From Synechococcus sp. Tobar12-5m-g (lineage in GTDB: Bacteria > Cyanobacteriota > Cyanobacteriia > PCC-6307 > Cyanobiaceae): 64,000 bases of DNA. The stretch is taken from the NCBI RefSeq assembly GCF_024345415.1, contig NZ_JAGQBB010000002.1, forward strand, positions 1 through 64,000, in the 5' to 3' direction. Shown here piece by piece: positions 56,192 to 64,000 of this stretch. The position numbers were made by a program, and so were the translations under genes. The stretch's first letter is position 1. Every line of letters starts with the position of its first letter. The notes below the pieces were generated by a model, which saw nothing but the letters and a program-made list of their open reading frames with translations, ran no database searches and had not been told where the DNA came from.

Positions 56192-56210
56192 CCACTTGGC
56201 GACGCCCGCC
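56137..56210 (-). tRNA. trnH: tRNA-His (anticodon GTG)
   Basis: The reverse strand folds into a cloverleaf with a 7-base-pair acceptor stem (GCGGGCG with CGTCCGC, one G-T), the anticodon stem GCGGC/GCCGC around loop TTGTGGT (anticodon GTG) and a TTCGAAT T-loop. The G at 56210 pairs as G-1 with C73 at 56137, the hallmark of tRNA-His. No CCA is encoded. It lies antisense to the end of the DgcN-like gene. Confidence 0.95.
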
Positions 56211-56251
56211 GTGGTCTTTGCCAATGTATCAACCTGCCCTGCCGCCAGACG

Positions 56252-56710
56252 TTGTCGTCCATCCGTCCAGCCACGCCGTTTCGTTGGGGGTTGGTTCTCG
56301 CCGCAGGGCTGGGCGTGGGCGGCGCAACGGTCGTTCTGGCGCTGACCAACCCAGGCCCTGCGGACTTTGAGGCCTTCGCCGCCGAGCAATTGGTGCAGCG
56401 GGCCACAGCGGATCTTTGCGGGCCGGACGGCCTGCCGATGGCCCTGCGACTGGTGGTACGGAACTGCCCGGAGTTGATTCGAAGCCAGCGCCATTTGCTC
56501 GGATCCCTGGCGGCCCAGGCGAGCGAACGCCAGAACTTCGGGCTGTTCAGCCTCTACCGCACCACGATCGGCGGACCCAGGGTGCTGCGGTTTCTGGAGC
56601 TGCCGGTCTACCGGGCCATCACCCTGGCGGGAGCAGGCCAGTTCGTGATCCTCAGCACGTCCAGTGATCGCAGCGAATCCGCCGCCGGCCATGCCGGCCC
56701 CCAGCCGTGA
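56252..56710 (+). CDS. DUF4359 family exported protein
   Basis: A 152-residue protein with a membrane anchor or signal segment near 11-33 (GLVLAAGLGVGGATVVLALTN), then a soluble domain with LPMALRLVVRNCPELIRSQR near 60 and FGLFSLYRTTIGGPRVLRFLELPVYR near 95, resembling the cyanobacterial DUF4359 family. The start is a TTG; an ATG upstream is out of frame. Its stop overlaps the amidohydrolase start (GTGA). Function unknown. Confidence 0.72.
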   Translation: MSSIRPATPFRWGLVLAAGLGVGGATVVLALTNPGPADFEAFAAEQLVQRATADLCGPDGLPMALRLVVRNCPELIRSQRHLLGSLAAQASERQNFGLFSLYRTTIGGPRVLRFLELPVYRAITLAGAGQFVILSTSSDRSESAAGHAGPQP

Positions 56711-57996
56711 CCGGATCCGCCCTGCCGCCGCTGCTGCTGCCCCGCGCCCTGATTGACCCCTTGCGCACCGACCTGCCTGCAGCCGACGCGGAAGGGCTCC
56801 TGGCGGTTCGGCTGGAGCATCACGCGGGCCTGATCAGCGGCATCCAGCCCTACCAGGCCCGGCCCGGCGAGCAGCTCCCGCTCGCCCTCACCCCCCTGGT
56901 GGAGCCCCATGCCCACCTCGACAAGGCCTTCACCTGGGCCGAGCACCCCAACCGTGCCGGCAGCATGGCCGGGGCCCTCGCCGCCAACCAGCAGGAGCAC
57001 CTCAGCCGCAGCCAGGAGCAGGTGGGCCGCCGGGGCGAGCGCGCCCTGCAGCGTGCCTGGCGCCAGGGCTCCCGGGCGATACGCAGCCACGTCGACAGCC
57101 TGGGTCCGGGCGCGGAGGCCAGCTGGGAGGCGCTGCTGGGCTTGCAACAGCAGTGGCGGGACCGGCTGACCCTCCAGCTGGTGGCGCTGGTGCCTGTGCG
57201 CCACTGGGCGACCGAAGCAGGAGAGCGCCTGGCCCGGCGCTTGAGCGGCGAGGCAGGGTCGGTGCTGCTCGGTGGTGTGCTCGGTGCCCCCTTTCCCCCA
57301 ACCCCGGAGGACCGGGCCGGTCTGCTGGCCCTGCTGCGGCTTGCCGATGGCCTGGGCTGCGGCGTCGATCTCCATGTCGATGAGAGCGCCGCCGGTGGCG
57401 GGGCTGGGGTGGCCCTGGTGGCCCGGCTGGTGCGGCAGGAGCGCACCGCCATTCCGGTCACCTGCAGCCACAGCTGCAGCATGTCCCTGCTGCCGGCGCG
57501 GCGCGGCCAGGATTTGGCCGAGTTGATGGCGGAAGCGGGGCTGGCGGTGGTGGCCCTGCCCACCACCAACCTGTGGCTGCTGGGCCACCGGGACGGCAAC
57601 ACCCCGGTGGCTCGGCCCATGGCCCCGATTCGCCAGCTGCAGCGGGCCGGTGTGACCGTGGCGGTCGGCGGGGACAACGTGCAGGATCCCTGGTTCCCCG
57701 GCGGCGACTTCGACCCCCTGGAGCTGCTGCGGCTCACGGTGCCGGCGGCCCACCTGGCCCCCTGGCAGCGCCAGGGGCTGATGCCCTTCACCACCGCCGC
57801 CTCCCGGCTGCTGGGGCTGGCCTGGGATGGGGTGCTGCGGCAGGGGGCGCCCGCCGATCTGGTCGTGCTGGCCGCCGGCAGCTGGAGCGACCTGCTGGCC
57901 CGCACCCCCCAGCGGCGGGTCCTCCGCCAGGGCACCTGGCTGCCTGGCCTGGATCCAGCGCCCCTGCTGCCGCTGCTGGAGGCCCTGCCGCGATGA
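56707..57996 (+). CDS. cytosine-deaminase-like amidohydrolase
   Basis: Metal-dependent hydrolase of the amidohydrolase superfamily, cytosine deaminase branch. The 429 residues show the metal motif VEPHAHLDKAFTWAEH near 65, HVDSLGPGAEASWEAL near 118, DLHVDESAAGGGAG near 222, CSHSCSMSLLPARRGQ near 255 and the metal Asp in VAVGGDNVQDPWFPGGDFDPL near 320. The substrate may be cytosine or another cyclic amide. The GTG overlaps the previous stop, and the stop overlaps the FAD oxidase start, so the three genes are coupled. Confidence 0.82.
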   Translation: MTGSALPPLLLPRALIDPLRTDLPAADAEGLLAVRLEHHAGLISGIQPYQARPGEQLPLALTPLVEPHAHLDKAFTWAEHPNRAGSMAGALAANQQEHLSRSQEQVGRRGERALQRAWRQGSRAIRSHVDSLGPGAEASWEALLGLQQQWRDRLTLQLVALVPVRHWATEAGERLARRLSGEAGSVLLGGVLGAPFPPTPEDRAGLLALLRLADGLGCGVDLHVDESAAGGGAGVALVARLVRQERTAIPVTCSHSCSMSLLPARRGQDLAELMAEAGLAVVALPTTNLWLLGHRDGNTPVARPMAPIRQLQRAGVTVAVGGDNVQDPWFPGGDFDPLELLRLTVPAAHLAPWQRQGLMPFTTAASRLLGLAWDGVLRQGAPADLVVLAAGSWSDLLARTPQRRVLRQGTWLPGLDPAPLLPLLEALPR

Positions 57997-59423
57997 CCGC
58001 CCAACCTGTGCCCGACCTCTTGCCAAGCGAGCTGCCGGCTGGATTGCCCCCCCTGGCCACGGCACAGCAGCTGGCGGCGATCACGGCCGAACTCGGCGGG
58101 GTCAGTGGGTTGCGCCTGGTGAGCAGCGGCGCGGAGCTGGAGCGCCTGTCCCATGACCGGTTCGACTACTCGCCAGTGCTGGCCCCCTTGTTGCGCGGGA
58201 AACGGGCCCAGCTCATCGTCCAGGCCACAACCACGGACCAGGTGCTGCGGGTGGCGAAGGCCTGTGCCCGCCACGCTGTCGCCCTCACCGTCCGCGGCGC
58301 CGGCACCGGCAATTACGGGCAGTGCGTACCCCTGGCCGGCGGGGTGGTGCTCGATCTCAGTGGCCTCAACCGGCTGCGCCGGCTGGATCCGCTCAGCAAC
58401 ATCGTCACGGTGGAAGCGGGCTGCCTGCTGGCTGATCTGGACCGGCGGCTGGGTGCTTTGGGGCGGGCTGTTCGGTTGGCGCCCAGCACCTGGCGCAGCG
58501 CGACGGCGGCGGGCTTCATCGCCGGTGGGTCGGGCGGGATCGGTTCCCTGCGCTTTGGATTTCTGCGCGATCCCGGCAACCTGGTCGGCCTGGAGGTGGT
58601 GACCCTGGAGCCCGAACCCCGTCTGCTCCAGCTCGATGCCCCAGCCAGCCGCGCCCTCAACCATGCCTACGGCACCAACGGCATCCTCACTGCCGTGCAC
58701 CTTCCCACGGCCGCCGCGGTGGCCTGGCAGCAGCTGGTGGTGGACTTCGAGAGCTGGGATGCCGCCCTCGCAGCCGCCCGCCTGCTTCCGGCCACGGCCC
58801 TGCTGCTCAACAGTCTCTGCCTGCTGGAGGCCCCGGTGGCGCACTGCATGCCTGCCCCTGGGGGCAGCGGGCCGGGCGGTTGCCCCCAGGCCCGCGGCCA
58901 TCGAATGCTGGTGCTGGCCGCACCCGATGCCCTGAGCACCCTGGAGCCCCTGCTGGCGGAGCTGGGGGGAACCCTGGTGTGGCAGGCAGCGGAGCAGGGG
59001 GACCGCGGACTCCCCCTGCGAGAACTCAGCTGGAACCACACCACCCTGCACATGCGGGCCCGCGACCCCGGCTGGACCTATCTGCAACTGCTGCTGCCCC
59101 AACCCGAAGCCCCCGCCCTGGGGGCCTTGAAGCAGCGCTGGGGGGACGATCTGCTTTGGCACCTGGAGGGGGTGCGGCAGCAGGGGGGCCAGCGGCTCGT
59201 GGCCCTGCCGCTGGTGCGCTGGCGGGGCGCCGCGGCCCTGGAGTCCCTGATAGGCCAGGCCCGGGATCTCGGCGTGATGCTGTTCAACCCCCATGCCCTC
59301 ACCGTCGAGGATGGGGGACTCGGGGTGATCGACGCCGATCAGGTGGCCGCCAAGGCCGCCCACGACCCGGCCGGACTGCTCAACCCCGGCAAGCTGCGCG
59401 GCTGGGCGAAGCTTCCACACTGA
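57993..59423 (+). CDS. FAD-linked oxidase (GlcD/BBE-type)
   Basis: Flavoenzyme of the PCMH/VAO type. The 476 residues show the FAD-binding region with LTVRGAGTGNYGQCVPLAGG near 95-114, TVEAGCLLADLDRRLGALGR near 136 and the C-terminal AAKAAHDPAGLLNPGKL, the usual end of such oxidases. The substrate cannot be read; D-lactate, glycolate and other hydroxy acids are typical for relatives. The ATG overlaps the amidohydrolase stop. It ends the forward run, converging on a pentapeptide gene. Confidence 0.85.
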   Translation: MTAQPVPDLLPSELPAGLPPLATAQQLAAITAELGGVSGLRLVSSGAELERLSHDRFDYSPVLAPLLRGKRAQLIVQATTTDQVLRVAKACARHAVALTVRGAGTGNYGQCVPLAGGVVLDLSGLNRLRRLDPLSNIVTVEAGCLLADLDRRLGALGRAVRLAPSTWRSATAAGFIAGGSGGIGSLRFGFLRDPGNLVGLEVVTLEPEPRLLQLDAPASRALNHAYGTNGILTAVHLPTAAAVAWQQLVVDFESWDAALAAARLLPATALLLNSLCLLEAPVAHCMPAPGGSGPGGCPQARGHRMLVLAAPDALSTLEPLLAELGGTLVWQAAEQGDRGLPLRELSWNHTTLHMRARDPGWTYLQLLLPQPEAPALGALKQRWGDDLLWHLEGVRQQGGQRLVALPLVRWRGAAALESLIGQARDLGVMLFNPHALTVEDGGLGVIDADQVAAKAAHDPAGLLNPGKLRGWAKLPH

Positions 59424-59457
59424 TTGTCAACGGCAGGCCCGTTCAGAGGCAGCCACC

Positions 59458-60051
59458 TCAACGGCAGTCGAGACTGAGCCTGGTGCTGACCCCGGTGATC
59501 GGATGGGTGCCGTGGGCCCGCTGGCAGAGCTGCAGCTGGTCAGCGCGATCGAGCAGGGCATCGGTGAAATCGGCGTTCTCGATCACGGCCTCGCTGAAAC
59601 TGCTGCCCGAGGCGATCACCCCCTGCAGGAGGGCGCCGCTGAGGTCGGCCGCCGTGAAATCAACCCGATCCATCAGGACATCGGAGAGGTCGGCACCATT
59701 GAAGCTGGCCCGGATGAAGGAGGCCTGGGTGAGGATCGCCCCTCTGAGATCTGCCCCGGCGAAGTTGGTGTCCTGAGCCGTCGCCCCGGCAAAGGAGGTG
59801 TTGCGCAGTTGCTGCCCGCTGAAGTCCTGGCCACTCTGATTTGTGAGGGTGTAGTCCACCCTGTCCTGAAAGAGGGCCCGGTCCTGGAGGCCCCCGCCGG
59901 CAGTGGTATCGAGGGCCAGGGCCGGCCCAGGGATCAAGGGTGTCAGCCCGACCAGCCAAAAAAGCCCGACGGCGGCCATGGGCAGCAGCAGCCGGAGAAA
60001 ACGGTGGTGCAACCCATGCGGCAACTGGTCGCCCTGTTCGATCGATGCCAT
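59458..60051 (-). CDS. exported pentapeptide-repeat protein
   Basis: A 197-residue protein with an N-terminal hydrophobic segment near 20-42 (FLRLLLPMAAVGLFWLVG) and, from about 70, repeats of the A(D/N)LxX type (FAGATAQDTNFAGADLRGAIL, then FNGADLSDVLMDRVDFTAAD), which fold into a right-handed beta helix. A C-terminal segment with two cysteines follows. Such proteins in cyanobacteria are often lumenal or periplasmic. The function is not established. It converges on the FAD oxidase gene. Confidence 0.85.
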   Translation of the reverse strand: MASIEQGDQLPHGLHHRFLRLLLPMAAVGLFWLVGLTPLIPGPALALDTTAGGGLQDRALFQDRVDYTLTNQSGQDFSGQQLRNTSFAGATAQDTNFAGADLRGAILTQASFIRASFNGADLSDVLMDRVDFTAADLSGALLQGVIASGSSFSEAVIENADFTDALLDRADQLQLCQRAHGTHPITGVSTRLSLDCR

Positions 60052-60075
60052 GGTTTCTGCCCGCGAACCCTGGCC

Positions 60076-61338
60076 TCACTCTGGCTCGGCATGGGCCTGC
60101 AGACTGCCGAGCAGGTAGAGCGATCCCGCCACTACCACGGGGTGCGGGGGGGTGGCGGCGGCGGAAGCGGCGGCCAGGGCCGCAGGCAGATCAGCGGCCG
60201 CTTCGAGCTGGTCGCCCAGCTGGGGGGAGGCGGCGAGCAGGTCGGAGCGGCTCCAGCAGGCATGGCTGGGCACGGGCACCAGCCAGGCCCGGTCGCCAGG
60301 AGCGAGCAGCGCCCCAAGCAGTTCAGGCCCCTGCTTGTTGGCCAGGACCCCTACCACGAAACACCAGGGCCGCCCTGCCCCCGGCTCCCGCCCGGCGCGG
60401 TGATCCAGCTCGGCCCGCAGGGCCCTGGCTGCCGGTACGTTGTGGGCGCCATCGAGCAGCAGGGGGTTTCCCCGCCAGCTGGAGTCCTGCAGCCGGGCCG
60501 GCCAGCGGGCACCTGCGAACCCGGTGGTGATCGCCTGATCGGGAATCCGCCAGCCGACCTGGCGCAGCAGCTGGAGCATGCCGAGGGCCACGGCGCTGTT
60601 GCTGCGCTGCACCTGGCCCGGCAGGCCGCTGCGCCAGCGCAGGGAGCCAGCCACCAGTTCCTCGCCGCGGGTCTCGAGGGGATCCACCCACAACAAGCTG
60701 CTCCCGAAGTCCTCGGCCCGCTGCCGCAGGGCGAGGGCCACCTCCGGCGCCTGGGGTCCACTCACGGCGGACCCGCCCGGCCGCAGGGATCCAGCCTTTT
60801 CGGCGGCGATCAGCTCCAGGCTGGAGCCGAGATGCTCGGCGTGGTCCATGCCAATGGCGGTGAACCCCACCACCTGGCGATCGGGATGCACCGTGGTGGC
60901 ATCGAGGCGGCCCCCCAGCCCCACCTCCAGCACAACGATCTCCAGCTTCGCCGCGGCGAAGGCCTGGAAAGCCGCCGCCGTGATCAGCTCGAAGGGGGTG
61001 AGGTCATGGCGGCGAGCGACGGGTTGGAGGTCGGTGAGCAAAAAGCGGAGCTGGGCCGGGGTGATCCAGTCGGGGCCGAGCCGGATCCGCTCACACCAAC
61101 TCACCAGATGGGGCGAGGTGTAAAGACCGCAGCGCAGGCCAGCCGCCGAGAGGGCCCCGTGCAGCAGGGCGCAGACCGATCCCTTGCCATTGGTGCCCGC
61201 CACCTGAACGGCTGCGAACTGCCGCTCCGGATGTCCCAGTTCCGCCAGGGCGGCTTCGAGCCGTCCCAGGCCCAGGTCAATGCCCCGGCGGCTGAAGGGT
61301 TCGATCAGGTCGGCGAAGGAATCGGCCAGGGGCGCCAC
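60076..61338 (-). CDS. folC: folylpolyglutamate synthase / dihydrofolate synthase
   Basis: ATP-dependent ligase that adds glutamate to dihydropteroate and to folates. The 420 residues show VQVAGTNGKGSVCALL near 44 (P-loop), YTSPHLVSWCERIRLG near 73, LEVGLGGRLDATT near 132 and the VVGVLANKQG stretch near 345. The GTG start directly abuts the argD stop, implying coupling. folP lies elsewhere in the window; no other folate gene is adjacent. Confidence 0.94.
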   Translation of the reverse strand: MAPLADSFADLIEPFSRRGIDLGLGRLEAALAELGHPERQFAAVQVAGTNGKGSVCALLHGALSAAGLRCGLYTSPHLVSWCERIRLGPDWITPAQLRFLLTDLQPVARRHDLTPFELITAAAFQAFAAAKLEIVVLEVGLGGRLDATTVHPDRQVVGFTAIGMDHAEHLGSSLELIAAEKAGSLRPGGSAVSGPQAPEVALALRQRAEDFGSSLLWVDPLETRGEELVAGSLRWRSGLPGQVQRSNSAVALGMLQLLRQVGWRIPDQAITTGFAGARWPARLQDSSWRGNPLLLDGAHNVPAARALRAELDHRAGREPGAGRPWCFVVGVLANKQGPELLGALLAPGDRAWLVPVPSHACWSRSDLLAASPQLGDQLEAAADLPAALAAASAAATPPHPVVVAGSLYLLGSLQAHAEPE

Positions 61339-62523
61339 TCAGGCGGTGGCGATAGCCTGCAGCGCCTGCTCCAGCCGAGACACCGCCAGCTTCAGCTGGC
61401 GGGGCTGGATCACCAGGGGCGGCACGAACCGCACCACCCGGGGGCCGGCAGCCACCACGAGCAGGCCGGCCTCGATCGCCTTGAGCACCACGTCCGAGGC
61501 GGCCGGGCCATCGGAGCGCAGCACCAGCCCCTGCAGGAGTCCCCAACCCCGCACCCCTTCGAGCTGCTGGGGCCGGCGGCTGACCAGATCGGCCAGCAGT
61601 TGTTGGAGCAGTTCGCCCATCCGCTGCACGTGGGGCACCAGCAGCCGCCGTTCCAGCTCCTGGGCCACGGTGAGGGCGGCCCGGCAGGCGAAAGGGTTGC
61701 CGCCGAAGGTGCTGGCATGGTCGCCGGGGCGGAAATGGTCGGCGGCGTGTTTCACGGCCAGGGCCCCGATCGGGATTCCTCCCCCCAGTCCCTTGGCCAG
61801 GCTGATCGCGTCGGGCTCCACCCCCAGCTTCTCGTAACCCCAGAGGGCCCCGCTGCGGCCCATGCCGATCTGCACCTCATCAAAGATCAGCAGGATGCAG
61901 TGCTGATCGCAGAGCTCACGGACCCGCCGGAAGAAGGCGGGATCGCCGGGATTCACGCCCCCCTCCCCCTGCAGGGGCTCCAGCAGCACCGCCGCCACCT
62001 TTGGCCCATCGGCCTCCAAGGCTGAGAGCAGGGCCTCGAAGGCCGCGATGTCGTTGTAGGGAAAGAAGCGGAACCCCTCCACCATGGGCTCGAAGCCCTG
62101 ATGATACCGGGGCTGGCCCGTGGCACTCACCGCGGCCAGGGTGCGGCCGTGGAAACTGGCCTGGGCCGTGAGGATGAAGGGCCGCTCGACGCCGCGGACC
62201 ACGTGGCCGTGCTTGCGGGCCAACTTGATGGCGGCTTCGTTTGCTTCCGCCCCGGAATTGCAGAAGAACACCCGATCGAGGCAACTACGGCTGGTGATCC
62301 AGGTGGCGAGCAACTCCTGCTCGGGGATTCGGTAGAGATTGGACACATGCTGCAGCCGTCCGAGCTGGCGGCCCAGGGCACGGCGCATCACCCGGTCGCT
62401 GTGGCCGAGGGTGCAGGTGGCAATGCCGGCGACACAATCGAGATAGCGGCGGCCGCGGTTGTCTTTCACCCAGACGCCGTGGCCTTCGACCAGCTCCAGG
62501 GGAAGTCGGCCGTAGGTGTCCAT
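61339..62523 (-). CDS. argD: acetylornithine aminotransferase
   Basis: PLP enzyme of arginine synthesis that converts N-acetylglutamate semialdehyde to N-acetylornithine. The 394 residues show VFFCNSGAEANEAAIKLARK near 88, SFHGRTLAAVSATGQ near 124, LIFDEVQIGMGRSG near 200 and the PLP Lys in AISLAKGLGGGIPIGA near 230. The ATG at 62523 places the DTYGRLPLELVEG start normally; a longer frame runs into the tRNA-Leu gene and is an artefact. folC follows directly on the same strand. Confidence 0.95.
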   Translation of the reverse strand: MDTYGRLPLELVEGHGVWVKDNRGRRYLDCVAGIATCTLGHSDRVMRRALGRQLGRLQHVSNLYRIPEQELLATWITSRSCLDRVFFCNSGAEANEAAIKLARKHGHVVRGVERPFILTAQASFHGRTLAAVSATGQPRYHQGFEPMVEGFRFFPYNDIAAFEALLSALEADGPKVAAVLLEPLQGEGGVNPGDPAFFRRVRELCDQHCILLIFDEVQIGMGRSGALWGYEKLGVEPDAISLAKGLGGGIPIGALAVKHAADHFRPGDHASTFGGNPFACRAALTVAQELERRLLVPHVQRMGELLQQLLADLVSRRPQQLEGVRGWGLLQGLVLRSDGPAASDVVLKAIEAGLLVVAAGPRVVRFVPPLVIQPRQLKLAVSRLEQALQAIATA

Positions 62524-62588
62524 CACCGGGCTCGGGGGCTGAGGGGCCTGCTCCAGCGCAAGGGCCCAGCCGGTCTGGTCGGGGGGGA

Positions 62589-62670
62589 TGGGAGCGGTGG
62601 GACTCGAACCCACAAACCCGAAGGCGCTCGATTTTGAGTCGAGTCCGTCTACCAATTCCGGCACGCTCCC
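62589..62670 (-). tRNA. trnL: tRNA-Leu (anticodon CAA)
   Basis: The reverse strand folds into a class II cloverleaf: 7-base-pair acceptor (GGGAGCG with CGCTCCC), the anticodon stem CTCGA/TCGAG around loop CTCAAAA (anticodon CAA), a long variable arm (CGCCTTCGGG region) and a GTTCGAG T-loop. The discriminator is A at 62589. Length 82 bases, normal for tRNA-Leu. No CCA is encoded. Confidence 0.95.
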
Positions 62671-62716
62671 GTGGGCTCGACCTTAGCCGTGGGATCAACC
62701 ACAGCCGCGCGCCCGC

Positions 62717-64000
62717 TCAGGCAGCAACGCGGCGGATCCTGGCGCCCACGGCGTTGAGCTTGCCTTCCAGATCGGCGTAGCCACGATCCAGAAAGGAGAG
62801 GCCCTGCATGGTGGTGGTGCCCTCGGCGGCAAGACCAGCCAGCACCATGGCCGCCGAAGCGCGCAGATCGCTGCCTTTCACCGGCGCACCGCTGAGGCTC
62901 GGCACCCCTTCGATGAAGGCGGTGTTGCCCTGGAGGCGGATGTCGGCACCCATCCGTTGCAGCTCGGCCACGTGTTGCAGGCGATTCTCGAAAATGGTTT
63001 CGACGATCATGCTGGTGCCGGGAATCGTGGCCAGCAGGCTCATGAACGGGGCCTGGAGATCGGTGGGGAACCCTGGGAAAGGCTGGGTGCGCAGATCAAC
63101 GGGACGCAACTCGCCCGGCCGGATCGTGAGGCCATCCCCGGTGGCCTCGAATGAAAAGCCCATGTCTTCGAGCTTGGTGATCACCGCACCGAGGTGGTCG
63201 GGAACGATCGGGCCAACGGTGAGGACCGAGCGGGTGATGGCCGCCGCCAGCAGCAGGGTGCCCGCTTCGATGCGATCCGGGATCACCGCATAGCCGGCGC
63301 CATGAAGACGCTGGACTCCAACGATGGTGATGGTGGGGGTGCCGGCACCGCGGACTTCGCCACCCATGGCGTTCAGCAAGCCGGCAAGATCAACAACCTC
63401 CGGCTCCAGGGCAGCGTTCTCGATCACCGTTTCGCCGTCGGCCAGGGCGGCCGCCATCATCAGGGTTTCGGTGGCACCCACACTGGGGCAGTCGAGGTGG
63501 ATGCGGCCACCGACCAGCCGCCGGCTGCGGCCCGGAACGGCCGCCGACACCACGCCGTGGTCGATCGTCACCTGGGCCCCGAGCGACTTCAGACCCTTGA
63601 CGTGCTCGACGACCGGCCGGGTGCCGATCTGGCAGCCACCCGGCAGGGGGACACTGGCCACCCCGAGGCGAGCCAGCAGGGGCCCGATGCAGAAGAAGCT
63701 GGCCCGCAGGCTGCTGACCAGCTCATAGGGGGGCATCGCCTGGGTGAGCTGGCTGGCATCGAGCTCCACCCAGCTGGCGCCGCTGCTGACCTTCACCCCC
63801 ATGGCGGCAAGGATCTCCCCCATCGCGGCGATGTCGGTGAGGGGTGGAACATTGCTGAGGCGCAGGGGTTCTGCAGTTAGCAGACAGGCCGCCATCAGGA
63901 CCAGAGCCGAGTTTTTGGCGCCGCCCACCCGGACCTCCCCCGTCAGGGGGTGACCGCCCACGATCTCCAGCTGGGGCATGGTGAGCAGCTGGAGCGGCAT
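62717..64000 (-). CDS. murA: UDP-N-acetylglucosamine 1-carboxyvinyltransferase
   Basis: First committed step of peptidoglycan synthesis: transfers enolpyruvate to UDP-GlcNAc; the fosfomycin target. The 427 residues show [19 protein letters not shown] near 24 with the catalytic Lys and Asn, and [17 protein letters not shown] near 120 with the active-site Cys present, so the enzyme should be fosfomycin-sensitive. An ATG at 63979 is the likely start, and one at 64000 coincides with the window edge, so the gene may extend beyond it. It lies upstream of tRNA-Leu. Confidence 0.94.
   Translation of the reverse strand: MPLQLLTMPQLEIVGGHPLTGEVRVGGAKNSALVLMAACLLTAEPLRLSNVPPLTDIAAMGEILAAMGVKVSSGASWVELDASQLTQAMPPYELVSSLRASFFCIGPLLARLGVASVPLPGGCQIGTRPVVEHVKGLKSLGAQVTIDHGVVSAAVPGRSRRLVGGRIHLDCPSVGATETLMMAAALADGETVIENAALEPEVVDLAGLLNAMGGEVRGAGTPTITIVGVQRLHGAGYAVIPDRIEAGTLLLAAAITRSVLTVGPIVPDHLGAVITKLEDMGFSFEATGDGLTIRPGELRPVDLRTQPFPGFPTDLQAPFMSLLATIPGTSMIVETIFENRLQHVAELQRMGADIRLQGNTAFIEGVPSLSGAPVKGSDLRASAAMVLAGLAAEGTTTMQGLSFLDRGYADLEGKLNAVGARIRRVAA

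Noticed and set aside
56850-59420. 856-residue open frame on the reverse strand
   Set aside because: It is antisense to the amidohydrolase and FAD oxidase genes, has low-complexity Gln/Gly/Arg composition and no recognisable motif.
59503-62025. 840-residue open frame on the + strand
   Set aside because: It runs antisense through the pentapeptide, folC and argD genes, which have clear family motifs. The long open frame reflects high GC with few stop codons.

Overview
This window comes from a GC-rich unicellular alpha-cyanobacterium of the Cyanobium / marine Synechococcus type. The evidence is the chlorophyll gene chlH, a high-light-inducible (Hli) protein, a CpcS/CpeS-type phycobiliprotein lyase, the cyanobacterial clpR-clpP3 pair, larB (cpmA), a ThiE with the extra N-terminal domain seen in cyanobacteria, and many cyanobacteria-only families (DUF1517, DUF3611, DUF2949, DUF3038, DUF4335, DUF4359). 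Genes are packed tightly. ATGA, GTGA and TTGA stop/start overlaps are common, and several convergent pairs overlap at their 3' ends. I see no rRNA, insertion sequence, prophage or CRISPR array. Two tRNA genes are present.

Layout. 0.2-7.5 kb: surface-polysaccharide export locus, with a FlaA1/CapD-type dehydratase, a dual-specificity-type phosphatase, a Wzc-like BY-kinase, a Wza-like SLBB exporter and a secreted unknown; part of it is clearly more AT-rich than the rest. 7.6-12.3 kb: era, bilin lyase, trmD, ispF and larB, with a long hairpin plus a G-rich tract between trmD and ispF. 12.4-17.4 kb: DUF1517 protein, thiS-thiE, a 52-residue membrane protein, ribF, DUF3611 protein, surE. 17.4-21.6 kb: a forward run of pheS, nadK, a response-regulator-like protein without phosphorylation residues, a DUF192 protein and folP. 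21.5-28.9 kb: chlH, dapB, an Hli gene behind a phased array of RpaB-like (HLR1) half-sites and followed by a clear terminator, and a UbiH-type monooxygenase. 29.1-35.4 kb: a Phd/PIN toxin-antitoxin pair behind a large palindrome, apt, the DUF3038/DUF4335 pair, an EF-hand protein and a strikingly OmpR/EnvZ-like two-component pair. 35.5-38.7 kb: ppk2 and a cluster of small proteins of unknown function. 38.8-40.9 kb: a second polysaccharide patch (GT4 glycosyltransferase and a polyprenyl-phosphate sugar transferase). 40.9-54.0 kb: mostly reverse-strand genes: cobD, an MFS-like protein, ilvC, clpP3, clpR, a PIN/TRAM protein, panB, ftsZ, ftsQ, ddl and miaB, with hemW facing them. 54.0-59.4 kb: a forward run that looks like a D-glutamate/dipeptide module (DgcA- and DgcN-like), a DUF4359 protein, a cytosine-deaminase-like amidohydrolase and an FAD-linked oxidase. 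59.5-64 kb: pentapeptide protein, folC, argD, tRNA-Leu and murA.

How the genes work together. The two polysaccharide patches supply complementary steps: sugar-nucleotide modification, lipid-linked initiation, chain extension, chain-length control and outer-membrane export. The murA, ddl, ftsQ and ftsZ genes serve wall synthesis and division; folP and folC make folate; thiS and thiE make thiamine. The strongest candidates for a less-described system are the DgcA/DgcN cassette with its amidohydrolase and oxidase neighbours, the phased promoter array of the Hli gene, the hairpin/G-rich leader of ispF, the pseudo-receiver regulator, and the OmpR/EnvZ-like pair.
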